DNA from: Fibrobacter sp.
GTDB lineage: Bacteria > Fibrobacterota > Fibrobacteria > Fibrobacterales > Fibrobacteraceae
Direction of reading: 5' to 3'
Length of the DNA: 64,000 nucleotides
NCBI GenBank assembly: GCA_024399035.1
Contig: JAKSID010000013.1
Coordinates: forward strand, 1 to 64,000
A model generated the notes under the pieces. The model did no database searches, had not been told where the DNA came from, and worked only from the letters and a program-made list of their open reading frames with translations. Positions within the stretch are counted from its first letter, which is position 1. Each line of letters begins with the position of its first letter. The position numbers and the translations under genes are program-made. Positions 7,700 to 15,861 of this stretch are shown piece after piece.

Positions 7700-8389
7700 T
7701 TAAATCATATCCCTGTTCAGGAGTTCGCCGTGATCCAGGGTCAGGCGACGGAAGGGGCTATTCAAATAGAAATCCGGATTATGGGTAGCCATCAAAACGG
7801 TGGTACCGCGGGCATTGATTTCCTTGAAAATCTTGAACACTTCTTCGGCGTTTTTCGGGTCCAGGTTACCCGTAGGTTCGTCAGCCAGCAACAGATAGGG
7901 ATTATGCACCATGGCACGGGCAATGGCCACACGCTGCTGCTCACCGCCAGACAATGTGTACGGCATGGCAAAACGCTTTTGGCTGATTCCCACAAGGGCC
8001 AGAGCATCGAACACCGCAGCGTTAATCTTGCTGCTGGGGGTGCCCACAATACGCAAAGCAAGAGCAACATTCTCGAACACGTTACGATCCGGAAGCAGCT
8101 TAAAGTCCTGGAAAATAATACCCATCTTACGGCGGAGAGCCTGGATATTCTTGTCGGGAGTGTTCTTGCTATCGTAAAGGCAATCGCCGGTAAACTTCAC
8201 CATGACCTGTCCGCCGCGTTCTTCGTCGGGGCGTTCATCCATATAAATTAACTTCAGGAGCGTAGACTTACCAGCGCCGGAATGACCGGTGAGGAAAACG
8301 AACTCGCCCTTGCGGATACGGAATGTCACATTGGAAAGAGCTTTCCAATTGTCTTCGTAGGACTTTGTGACATGGTTAAAATGAATCAC
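7700..8389 (-). CDS. ftsE: cell-division ABC transporter ATP-binding protein FtsE
   Basis: A 229-residue ABC ATPase. Walker A is GHSGAGKST (35-43), the signature is LSGGEQQR, Walker B is LLLADEPTGNLDP, and the H-loop is in MATHNPD. GIIFQDFKLLPDRNVFENV is characteristic of FtsE. With FtsX it controls peptidoglycan hydrolases at the septum. No ftsX is adjacent: downstream lies a convergent gene and upstream the SurA-like gene, 25 nt away. The first codon is GTG. A LolD-type exporter ATPase is the main alternative, but length and the FtsE Q-loop context favour FtsE. Confidence 0.82.
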   Translation of the reverse strand: MIHFNHVTKSYEDNWKALSNVTFRIRKGEFVFLTGHSGAGKSTLLKLIYMDERPDEERGGQVMVKFTGDCLYDSKNTPDKNIQALRRKMGIIFQDFKLLPDRNVFENVALALRIVGTPSSKINAAVFDALALVGISQKRFAMPYTLSGGEQQRVAIARAMVHNPYLLLADEPTGNLDPKNAEEVFKIFKEINARGTTVLMATHNPDFYLNSPFRRLTLDHGELLNRDMI

Positions 8390-8414
8390 GGCGCTGAACC
8401 TTTTGAGAGCAAAA

Positions 8415-9701
8415 CTACTCGGTCATACGGATGTCAATCAAGACTTCCTTACGCCACTTCTTGATAAGGGCTTCCAGCTTCTTGTTTTCCAGGTAGTTTG
8501 CGGTCATCTGTTCGATCTTACCGTAGTCTTCTTCAAGAGTCAGGTCGCGGATCTGGCGAGCATCATCCAAGCGGAAGATGTGATAAACGCCATCAATCAT
8601 GACCGGTTCAGAAACTTCGCCCACCTTCAGGTCGGCCACAGGTTCAATGTAAGCCTGAGCCATTTCGTTCTTCTGGAACCAACCCAGACGGCCACCGGCA
8701 AAGTTGCTGGACTTGTCGTCACTGAACTTACGTGCGGCGTCGGCAAATTCTTCGGAGGTTTTGATATTCTTGGAGAGGGAGTCGGCACGAGCTACCACGG
8801 CGGCAGTATCAGCTGCGGTAGGAATCGTCTTCAGCAAAATCTGAGCGGAACGAACACCATCTTCCTTACGGCCAAGAACGCGAGGAATGTTCCAACCAAG
8901 GCTAGTCTTTACCGGAGCAGAAACGTACTGACCATTCTTCAGACCATCCAAGGCTCGTTCAAAGGCTGGATCCAACTGGCCACGCTTATAATAACCCAGG
9001 TCGCCACCCTTTTCAGCAGAGCTATCCTGAGAGTGGTTCTTTGCAACCAGTTCGTAACTGATTCCCAGGTTCAAGGAGTCAATCAGCTTTTCAGCGAAAG
9101 CACGCACGGAGTCAATAATCATGGAATCCGGAGTAATAGGCAACTGAATCAAGCTCAACAGAACACAGTTATACTGGGGCGGAATAGAATCCTTGTATTC
9201 CTTGTAGAAGTTATCCACTTCTTTCTTGGTGGGGCTAATGGCACCCACATGACGCTGGCGAACACGCATCATTTCGATGTGGCCACGGATCTGCTTAGCC
9301 AACTGGTCGCGGTACTGAGCCATGCTAATACCCAACTGAGCACGGATAGCCTTTTCCAGGGTAGCCAGGTTGGTGTTCTGGCTGGCGGCCAACTGCTGCA
9401 AGTGAGCATTTACGCGCTGTTCCACTTCGGACTCGCTCACAACGATAGAGTCGCGGTCAATGCGAGAAAGCAAGACCTTTTCTTCGATAAGCTGGTCCAG
9501 AACATATTCCTTCTGCTGCTGTTCCGTCATTGCGGAGCCTTCCGGAGTTTCCTGGAAGCGGTAAAGATTGCTCAGGAATTCTGAACGCATAATGGGCTTG
9601 CCATCCACCACGGCAGCAACACCGTCCATCAGAACCGGTTCTGCCATCAAGGCCGAAACCATTACAAACATCAACAAAGAAATGCGACTAAGGAACTTCA
9701 T
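8415..9701 (-). CDS. surA: SurA-like periplasmic peptidyl-prolyl isomerase/chaperone
   Basis: A 428-residue exported protein with a signal peptide in residues 1-20 (cleavage near SALMAEP). An N-terminal SurA chaperone region covers about 25-165. Two parvulin-like PPIase segments follow, one near 170-275 (GDLGYYKRGQLDPAFERAL...NGQYVSAPVKTSLGWNIPRV) and a second near 280-390 (GGRLGWFQKNEM...GEVSEPVMIDGVYHIFRL). SurA escorts outer-membrane proteins in the periplasm. It overlaps the upstream lipoprotein gene by one base (TAATG), so the two are translationally coupled, and ftsE follows. Confidence 0.85.
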   Translation of the reverse strand: MKFLSRISLLMFVMVSALMAEPVLMDGVAAVVDGKPIMRSEFLSNLYRFQETPEGSAMTEQQQKEYVLDQLIEEKVLLSRIDRDSIVVSESEVEQRVNAHLQQLAASQNTNLATLEKAIRAQLGISMAQYRDQLAKQIRGHIEMMRVRQRHVGAISPTKKEVDNFYKEYKDSIPPQYNCVLLSLIQLPITPDSMIIDSVRAFAEKLIDSLNLGISYELVAKNHSQDSSAEKGGDLGYYKRGQLDPAFERALDGLKNGQYVSAPVKTSLGWNIPRVLGRKEDGVRSAQILLKTIPTAADTAAVVARADSLSKNIKTSEEFADAARKFSDDKSSNFAGGRLGWFQKNEMAQAYIEPVADLKVGEVSEPVMIDGVYHIFRLDDARQIRDLTLEEDYGKIEQMTANYLENKKLEALIKKWRKEVLIDIRMTE

Positions 9702-10513
9702 TATTTATCCTTTTCACTAAAAACATTGATCTTGGAAAAAATGGGGCGAGCATTCTTCCATTCTTTCTTCAAGCGATCCATTACAACCTTCTGGTGTTCC
9801 ACCCAGGCGCGGGCAGCCACATCTTCAGCCACTTCTGCATAGGGCAGAACATCGGCAGAATCCAAACGAGAAACGACCACAGCAATCTTCAGCGCATTTC
9901 CGCAAACCTTCATGGGAGTAATCTTACCCACGGTGGCTTCGGTAATGGACGGAAGAATGCAAGTATCCGGAGATACGGTTACAGAGTCAAAGGTTTCAAT
10001 TTTCTTGATCAGGTAGTGGGGATTGGGCATGGAATCATAGACCTGGTCCTTATGGCCACGGTAATAGGTGCTACCGTTACCCCATTCCTTAAAGTAGAGA
10101 ATTGCGCCAGAGGCAATGGTCTTTCCGCGAACGAACAAATCCGGATGGCTGGTGTAATAGTCCATGCGTTCAGCATCGCCCACCATCATGGTGTCGGCAA
10201 AGCTCTGGAGGAAATAATCCACGGTCAACTTGCGAACGGTAGCCTGAATCTGGCTCTGCAGCAAAGAATCGTCCGTAAAGCCGGTCTTGATTGCTTCCTG
10301 ATAAATGGTTTCTTCGTTAATCCAATGATTCAGGAAAGCAAGTTTTTCGCGATCGTCCCAGTTGTCCCATTCCGGAGCCATGGCACGAATATCAGATTCG
10401 TAAAGCTTAGTATCGCCAACGGAAACAACCACCGGACCCTCCTTAAAAGAAAGGTCGCAGGCGGCCAGAGCCACAAGGCAAAGAGCACATAAAATTCGAG
10501 AAATAAAATTCAT
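9701..10513 (-). CDS. lipoprotein resembling a SurA N-terminal chaperone domain
   Basis: A 270-residue protein with a lipobox (LVALAAC; Cys19). VVVSVGDTKLYESDIRAMAP and the following helices resemble the opening of SurA/PpiC-type chaperones, but no clear parvulin motif is seen, so isomerase activity is unlikely. It is coupled by a one-base overlap to the SurA-like gene, suggesting a membrane-anchored partner in outer-membrane protein folding. That role is inference. The gene starts about 48 nt downstream of the hrpA stop. Confidence 0.6.
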   Translation of the reverse strand: MNFISRILCALCLVALAACDLSFKEGPVVVSVGDTKLYESDIRAMAPEWDNWDDREKLAFLNHWINEETIYQEAIKTGFTDDSLLQSQIQATVRKLTVDYFLQSFADTMMVGDAERMDYYTSHPDLFVRGKTIASGAILYFKEWGNGSTYYRGHKDQVYDSMPNPHYLIKKIETFDSVTVSPDTCILPSITEATVGKITPMKVCGNALKIAVVVSRLDSADVLPYAEVAEDVAARAWVEHQKVVMDRLKKEWKNARPIFSKINVFSEKDK

Positions 10514-10560
10514 CGCTCCAAAATTAGAAAATTACGAGGAGCGAGCCCACTTTTACGTGG

Positions 10561-13500
10561 CTATAAACGACCAAAACGGCCTTTTAGCTTGACCAGGGAG
10601 TCGGCTTCTACGACTTCTTCGGAATCGTCGCCCTTGCGTTTGAACTTGAGGATTTCGAATTCCTCCAGCATGGCCTTTGCCTGCAAGTAGAGTTCCGGGT
10701 ATTCCGAGTCGTCGGCAGAAAGTTTATCGATGGAGGCAAGGAGGTCGCGAGCGGCCTTCAATTCGTGGTCTTTCATGAAGCGGGCCTTCAGGAATGGCCT
10801 GAAGGATTCGCGGAGGGAGCGAGCGTCCAGCGATACGGCGGAATTGCCTGCTGAATTGTCCGCTGAATCGTTCGCAGAATTGCCCGCTGAATTGCCCGCT
10901 GAATTGCCCGCGAGACCTTCCAGATGATCAGCCTTGATGTTGAGAATTTTTGCAGCGGCGGCGAGCCTTTCATACAAAGTAATGTACTTGGAATCCTCGC
11001 TGTAGACCGCAGCAAGTTTCTGTACGATAAAATCGCGAGCGTCGGCCACGTGATCCTTGCCCTGACGCATGGAGACGCTAAAGTCCTTCAGCACCGTCCA
11101 GCATTTAACGAAGGACTCTGCCCCAAGCAAGCCCAATTCGTAGGTAGCACGAACCAGGCAAAGGCGGGTCTCTTCGTCTTCGCTGCGAGTAGTGGCAGCC
11201 AGATTGCGGAAGTCCGAAATCTTTTTACCGCGGGAGAATTCCAAGCCAGAGAAACGAGTGCAACGATTTGCATCCAGATTATCTACGATCAAGGACTTGG
11301 CTACCCAAATCTTCATGGCGGTCTTGTAGCCATCGGCGTACAGGCCACCAGTTTCCAGCAAATTCAAGCGGTCCGCGATCAAGCCCGTTTCGTCTTCAAA
11401 AGTACCTCGTTCCAAACGCTTGCGGAATGCCTGCCAGAACTGGGATTCCTCAGTAGACATCAGAGCTGATTCACCCAGGCGCCAGCCAAAGCGGAATCCA
11501 TCCAGCGGGAAGTCTATCCCGAAGGTTACCACCACCTGGCGCACCGCCAGGAACAAGCGGAAGCTACCCCACTCCGGAGAAAGTTCCAAGGGGAATTTTT
11601 CAGCTACCCCAGGCTTGAACACGCTTAAGTGCAGACGAAGATGATTTTCTCGTTCCGGGGTCACCGTAGGAATATCGCAATCCAGTTGCTTGATTTCGGC
11701 AAGAGCCTCGTACAGGCACAAAAGCGGAGCCTTGTGGGGATTGTTCAAAAGTTTATCGCAGAATGCATCATCAATTTGTGTGCGACGGCCTTCCAAATAT
11801 TTCTTGGCGGACTTGGGCATTTCGCGAACGATGGATTCAATCATCCATTCGCGCCACTGGTGAATGGAAAGGGCCAAAGTAGCGGGAGAAGTTTCCGTAA
11901 GCAAGTCAAAGGGGAACCTTAAGGTAATACCATCGCAGGCCTTTGTGGCGTCAAAGACCATTTCGCCAGTCACCACACGTTCCTTGCCCCGGGTCAGTTC
12001 CATAATGCGGAACTGTTCTACAGAACCGCCAAGTTCCGCTTCAGGCTTATCCGTTTGCTTTTTTCCACGCTGATCACGAGAGCCATTCGTTCGGGACTCA
12101 AAGAAATCACCAAGTTTTGCGAAGCCTCTCTCGTCTCTCGTCTGTAGGGCAACGCCCGTACTCTCGTCTAATTGATCCAGCCAGAACTTTTCATCAAACT
12201 TCAGCCACTGATCGCCCTTTTCTGCCAAGTAGTTTCGCAGCGTACGGATGGAGTTTACCTTGGGTGCGATTCGCACATAGTAATCCACCAGGGCGTCCTC
12301 GCTGGGAGCCAAGCCAAACTGACGCTTGCGAGCTTCCAAGGCATGGAGGTTTTCTACCACTCGCTCATTGTGGGTCATAAAGGGGAACGGCCTTGCCATC
12401 TCGCCCACTACAACCGCTTCCCGCCAGAAGATCTGTGCGCACTCCTCGGGATTAATACGGGCGTAATCCACGCGATGACCGCGGCTAATCACAAGGCCTC
12501 TGAAGCTTACTTCTTCAACTGCTTCAACAAAGCCGCGTTCCTTGTTCCATGTAGGCGCGTACCAGCGGCGGGTGCAGAAAGGTTCTGCCACCTGCATAAT
12601 CCATTCCGGCTTGATCTCTGCGCCCTTGGTCAAGAAGATTCGGCTTGTCTCGCGGACTTCCGCACTAAAAAGCCATTCAACGCTCTTGCCGTAAAGATCG
12701 CTACCGGGGAACACATGAGTTTCGCGTCCGCTGACCAGTCGATAGCAACCGTTTTCAATATCGCGGCGGGCAATGCCACCCAAGAATCCGCTGAGCAATG
12801 CAATATGCAGGTTGTCTGCGTGGAAGCTCTTCAAGTCGCAAACACGATTCTCGAACTTTGCATCCAGAATCCTGCCGAATTGTTCGTATAGGTCAATCCA
12901 TTCGCGGCAACGCAAAAAGTGGAAAGAATTCTTGTCGCAGAACTTGCGCAGCTTATTCCAAGACTTGCCATCCCATTCTTCGCAGAAGGCGTTCCACATG
13001 CTCACATAAGTCAGGAAGTCACTTTTGTGACCTGCGAACTTACGATGAAGACCTCGGACTCGCCCACGCTCAGGTTCTTCGTTAGGAACCACTCGCGGGT
13101 CCTGGATAGAAAGGGCGGCACAAACGATCAAGGCGGGCTGCAGGACCCCAGCATCGCGGGCACGGAGCAAGACTGCAGACAAGGCCACGTCCATGGGGAG
13201 CCGCGACATTTCGCGGCCCAGTTTCGTCACGTGGGCAGTTGCGTTATCCGCCGTAAGCGCCCCAAGTTCAAACAGGGTCTTGTAAGCGCCTCGGAAAGCG
13301 GAGTGGGGCGGAGCCTGCAGAAACGGGAACGTTTCCATCTCAAGACCAAGACTGCGCAACTGCAAAACCACGTTGGCCAAGTTACTGCGACGGATTTCGG
13401 GCTCCGTAAAGTCGTCGCGCTTCTCGAAGTTCTCGGGAGAATAAAGTCTAACGCAAACGCCCGGTTTTACGCGGCCCGCACGACCAGTACGCTGACGGGC

Positions 13501-14637
13501 GCTGGCCTTGGAAACCTCTTCCACCGGCAAACCCTGAATACGCGCCTGGGCGTTATAGCGGGAAATTCGGGCCATACCCGTATCCACCACATACGCGATG
13601 CCAGGAATGGTCAAGGAAGTTTCCGCAATGTTGGTGGCAAGCACCACGCGGGTCTTGTTTGTGCTCTTGAAAATACGGCGCTGCTCGTCGGGGCTCATGC
13701 GGCCATAAAGCGGCAGCACATCAAAGCTGGCGGCGTCCAAATCAGGCTTCAGCTCGTTGGCCAAGTCCTGAATGTCACGTTCCGTGGGCAAAAAGCAAAG
13801 CAGGTGGTCGCGGTGGCGGCTTTCCAAATCCAGAATGGCGTCGCGGGCTTCTTCAATCAAGCCGGAGTCGCCCTTGCCGGAAGCATCCCGACGGCCCTCG
13901 TCTTCATCATCCCAAGGCCCGCGGAACCCATCCCTAGGCTTACTTTTCTGCACAGCGTCCCGGAAGTAATACTCCACTTCCACAGGGAACGTACGGCCTT
14001 CCGCTTCCAGCACACAGCTTTTGTCATAAAACTTTTCAAAGAGGGCGGCGTCCAGAGTTGCAGAGGCCACAATCAACTTAAAGTCCGGACGTTCCTTCAG
14101 CACCGTCTTGAAAATTCCCAAGAGGATGTCGATGTTCAAGGAGCGTTCGTGAGCTTCGTCGATAACAATGGCGGAGTACTGCTTGAAAAGGCGATCCTTG
14201 CGGAACTCCTGCAGCAGAATACCATCGGTCATGACCTTGATGGGTGCGTCGTTGGAACCCTGTTCCCAGAAACGGATCTTGGTGCTGACCAGTTCGTCGT
14301 CCTTCAGTTCTTCACGAAGGCGGTCCGCAATGGACATGGCCGCCAAGCGGCGAGGTTCTGTGACACCAATTTTAAAGGTTCCAGGTTCACCCGCGTTGTC
14401 ATCCCGGCGAAGGCCGGGATCTCCTTCTTGTACCGGAGCCTCATTTGGCGAAGCCTTGCTTAAAATAAAATACTCCAGCAAAAACTTGGGCAACTGCGTC
14501 GACTTACCGGAACCCGTGTCCGCCTTGACAATCACTACCTGATGCTTTTCAAGTAACTCAAAAAATTCCTGTCGCTTTTGCACCACAGGAAGTTCCGGAT
14601 ACTCAATCTTTAAAGCAGCTAGGGCAGCAATATCCAC
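10561..14637 (-). CDS. hrpA: ATP-dependent RNA helicase HrpA (DEAH box)
   Basis: A 1358-residue DEAH helicase of full HrpA length. Walker A is TGSGKST (41-47), followed by TEPRRLAAMS (motif Ia), DEAHERSLN (motif II), ASATLD (III), TNIAETSLTIPG (V) and QRTGRAGR (VI), then HA2, OB-fold and the long DUF3418 C-terminus. Two low-complexity insertions stand out. Residues about 62-86 carry a palindromic repeat (GDPGLRRDD) between motifs I and Ia. Residues about 1242-1266 are a (AGNS)n tract from a 12-nt tandem repeat. The first codon is GTG, with AAGGA inside the end of the upstream zinc-ribbon gene, indicating coupling. HrpA acts on RNA and stalled ribosomes. Confidence 0.95.
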   Translation of the reverse strand: MDIAALAALKIEYPELPVVQKRQEFFELLEKHQVVIVKADTGSGKSTQLPKFLLEYFILSKASPNEAPVQEGDPGLRRDDNAGEPGTFKIGVTEPRRLAAMSIADRLREELKDDELVSTKIRFWEQGSNDAPIKVMTDGILLQEFRKDRLFKQYSAIVIDEAHERSLNIDILLGIFKTVLKERPDFKLIVASATLDAALFEKFYDKSCVLEAEGRTFPVEVEYYFRDAVQKSKPRDGFRGPWDDEDEGRRDASGKGDSGLIEEARDAILDLESRHRDHLLCFLPTERDIQDLANELKPDLDAASFDVLPLYGRMSPDEQRRIFKSTNKTRVVLATNIAETSLTIPGIAYVVDTGMARISRYNAQARIQGLPVEEVSKASARQRTGRAGRVKPGVCVRLYSPENFEKRDDFTEPEIRRSNLANVVLQLRSLGLEMETFPFLQAPPHSAFRGAYKTLFELGALTADNATAHVTKLGREMSRLPMDVALSAVLLRARDAGVLQPALIVCAALSIQDPRVVPNEEPERGRVRGLHRKFAGHKSDFLTYVSMWNAFCEEWDGKSWNKLRKFCDKNSFHFLRCREWIDLYEQFGRILDAKFENRVCDLKSFHADNLHIALLSGFLGGIARRDIENGCYRLVSGRETHVFPGSDLYGKSVEWLFSAEVRETSRIFLTKGAEIKPEWIMQVAEPFCTRRWYAPTWNKERGFVEAVEEVSFRGLVISRGHRVDYARINPEECAQIFWREAVVVGEMARPFPFMTHNERVVENLHALEARKRQFGLAPSEDALVDYYVRIAPKVNSIRTLRNYLAEKGDQWLKFDEKFWLDQLDESTGVALQTRDERGFAKLGDFFESRTNGSRDQRGKKQTDKPEAELGGSVEQFRIMELTRGKERVVTGEMVFDATKACDGITLRFPFDLLTETSPATLALSIHQWREWMIESIVREMPKSAKKYLEGRRTQIDDAFCDKLLNNPHKAPLLCLYEALAEIKQLDCDIPTVTPERENHLRLHLSVFKPGVAEKFPLELSPEWGSFRLFLAVRQVVVTFGIDFPLDGFRFGWRLGESALMSTEESQFWQAFRKRLERGTFEDETGLIADRLNLLETGGLYADGYKTAMKIWVAKSLIVDNLDANRCTRFSGLEFSRGKKISDFRNLAATTRSEDEETRLCLVRATYELGLLGAESFVKCWTVLKDFSVSMRQGKDHVADARDFIVQKLAAVYSEDSKYITLYERLAAAAKILNIKADHLEGLAGNSAGNSAGNSANDSADNSAGNSAVSLDARSLRESFRPFLKARFMKDHELKAARDLLASIDKLSADDSEYPELYLQAKAMLEEFEILKFKRKGDDSEEVVEADSLVKLKGRFGRL
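10841..10912 (-). repeat. 12-nt tandem repeat (six units) in hrpA
   Basis: Units GAATTGCCCGCT (plus-strand reading) start at 10841, 10853, 10865, 10877, 10889 and 10901. The last three are nearly identical and the first three diverged. They encode the Ala-Gly-Asn-Ser tract of HrpA. The 12-nt unit keeps the frame whatever the copy number. Confidence 0.9.
14397..14423. repeat. palindromic ATGACA-end repeat inside hrpA
   Basis: On the plus strand TGTC is followed by ATCCCGGC (14401-14408), which pairs with GCCGGGAT (14413-14420). It is in frame on the minus strand and encodes DPGLRRDD of HrpA. A 7-nt repeat fragment (AGGTTCCAGGTTC, 14376-14388) lies just beside it. Confidence 0.85.
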
Positions 14638-14643
14638 GCGGGA

Positions 14644-14790
14644 CTAGTCCTTAATATGACCGCACTTGTCGCAAGTGAACTTATAGCTGTTATCAGGGTC
14701 CACCACCATCACGCCGTCGCATTCCGGCAAATCGCAGGGCAGTTCCCCAGGCATTACTTCGCGGTATGTTTTCTTTTCTTCTTCGTTCAT
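14644..14790 (-). CDS. 48-residue zinc-ribbon-like microprotein upstream of hrpA
   Basis: A short frame with a good Shine-Dalgarno (GAAGGA about 6 nt before ATG) encodes 48 residues. It is acidic at the N-terminus, with four cysteines in two pairs: C19 and C24 (CDLPEC), then C40 and C43 (CDKCGH). The second pair has the CxxC knuckle of zinc ribbons. The stop lies 6 nt before the hrpA GTG, and the hrpA ribosome site falls within its 3' end, so the two are very likely cotranscribed and coupled. Function unknown; an RNA- or helicase-associated zinc ribbon is a guess from context. Confidence 0.75.
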   Translation of the reverse strand: MNEEEKKTYREVMPGELPCDLPECDGVMVVDPDNSYKFTCDKCGHIKD

Positions 14791-14845
14791 ATTAGATTCC
14801 TTCAAGGGGCGCGCAGTCCACCAAGCGCGCAGTCCTAACCTGCAG

Positions 14846-15760
14846 TTACTCTGCTATTTCCTTCAAGTAACGGCTCAGTGCATCCTGCCAGGTAGGCAGC
14901 GGCTTAAAGCCAGCTTCCACCAGTTTGCTCTTGTCCAAACGGCTATTAAAGGGGCGAGCGGCCTTGCTCAAGCCATATTCAGCAGTAGTCACCGGTACCA
15001 CCTTGGTGTTCATGCCAGCCTGCTTGTAGATTTCACATGTGAAATCATACCAGCTAATGAATCCGCCTTCGTTAGTGGCGTGATAGTAGCCGTACTTTTC
15101 AGTTTCGTTCATATCGATGAGCAAACGTGCCAAGTCGTAAGTATAGGTGGGAGTGCCAACCTGGTCATTCACCACGCGAACCGTATCATGAGTCTTACCA
15201 ACGTTCAACATGGTCTTGATAAAGTTCTTACCATTCAGGCCAAAGACCCAGGCAATTCGGACAATAAAATACTTGTCCAAAGTGTTGGCCACAGCCAATT
15301 CGCCTTCCAGCTTTGTCTGACCATAAACATTAAGGGGCTTGTAATCCTTGCAATCAGGTTTCCAGGGTTCAGAGCCCTGACCATCGAACACGTAGTCGGT
15401 ACTGATGTAGGTCATCTTGCAGCCCAGATGATGGCAAGCGTCAGCAATATTCTGGGTGCCACCGCCGTTAATACCACGGACCTTAGCCACGTTGGCCGGA
15501 TCTTCTGCCAAATCCACAGCCGTCCAGGCTGCGCAATGAATCACAGCATCGGGCTTAATCTCGCTAAGAGCCTTGTCCACAGCCACGGAATCCGTAATAT
15601 CCACAGAAACGTAGGGCATCTTCGTTACGGCAGAACCATCCTGCACACCGCTATATTCAGAAGCGATATCAGAACCAACACCTTCGTGACCGCGCTTGGC
15701 CAGTTCATTCATCACATCGTGACCAAGCTGGCCACCAACACCTGTAACAAAGAATTTCAT
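14846..15760 (-). CDS. rfbD: dTDP-4-dehydrorhamnose reductase
   Basis: A 304-residue short-chain dehydrogenase of the RmlD type. It opens with FFVTGVGGQLGHDVM, an NAD(P)-binding Gly motif. STDYVFDG and YGQTKLEGE supply the catalytic Thr/Tyr/Lys segments, with VRIAWVFG and DQVGTPTYT further on. It catalyses the last step to dTDP-L-rhamnose for surface polysaccharide. The start at 15760 has AGAGG 9 nt upstream; an upstream in-frame codon would add 22 residues running through the xylanase terminator. A TATCTTTG box lies at 15782-15789. Partner genes rfbA, rfbB and rfbC are not nearby. Two copies of GCGCGCAGTCC lie just past the stop codon. Confidence 0.92.
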   Translation of the reverse strand: MKFFVTGVGGQLGHDVMNELAKRGHEGVGSDIASEYSGVQDGSAVTKMPYVSVDITDSVAVDKALSEIKPDAVIHCAAWTAVDLAEDPANVAKVRGINGGGTQNIADACHHLGCKMTYISTDYVFDGQGSEPWKPDCKDYKPLNVYGQTKLEGELAVANTLDKYFIVRIAWVFGLNGKNFIKTMLNVGKTHDTVRVVNDQVGTPTYTYDLARLLIDMNETEKYGYYHATNEGGFISWYDFTCEIYKQAGMNTKVVPVTTAEYGLSKAARPFNSRLDKSKLVEAGFKPLPTWQDALSRYLKEIAE

Positions 15761-15810
15761 TGAACAACCTCTAGTTTTGTACAAAGATAAAAAAAGAAAT
15801 AGACCCGATA

Positions 15811-15837
15811 AAAAAAATGGCCCCATGCGGGGCCATT
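15811..15837 (-). terminator. rho-independent terminator after the GH11 xylanase gene
   Basis: A nine-pair stem (AATGGCCCC 15816-15824 with 15829-15837), loop ATGC, followed on the minus strand by a T run. Confidence 0.88.
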
Positions 15838-15861
15838 CTTGATTTCATTAAGGAGAACTCT

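Noticed and set aside
10514..10560. Hairpin AGCCCAC/GTGGCT as a terminator between hrpA and the lipoprotein gene
   Set aside because: The stem is imperfect and no T run follows on either strand.
12919..14463. A 514-codon frame opposite hrpA
   Set aside because: Antisense to conserved helicase motifs, with no start signals.
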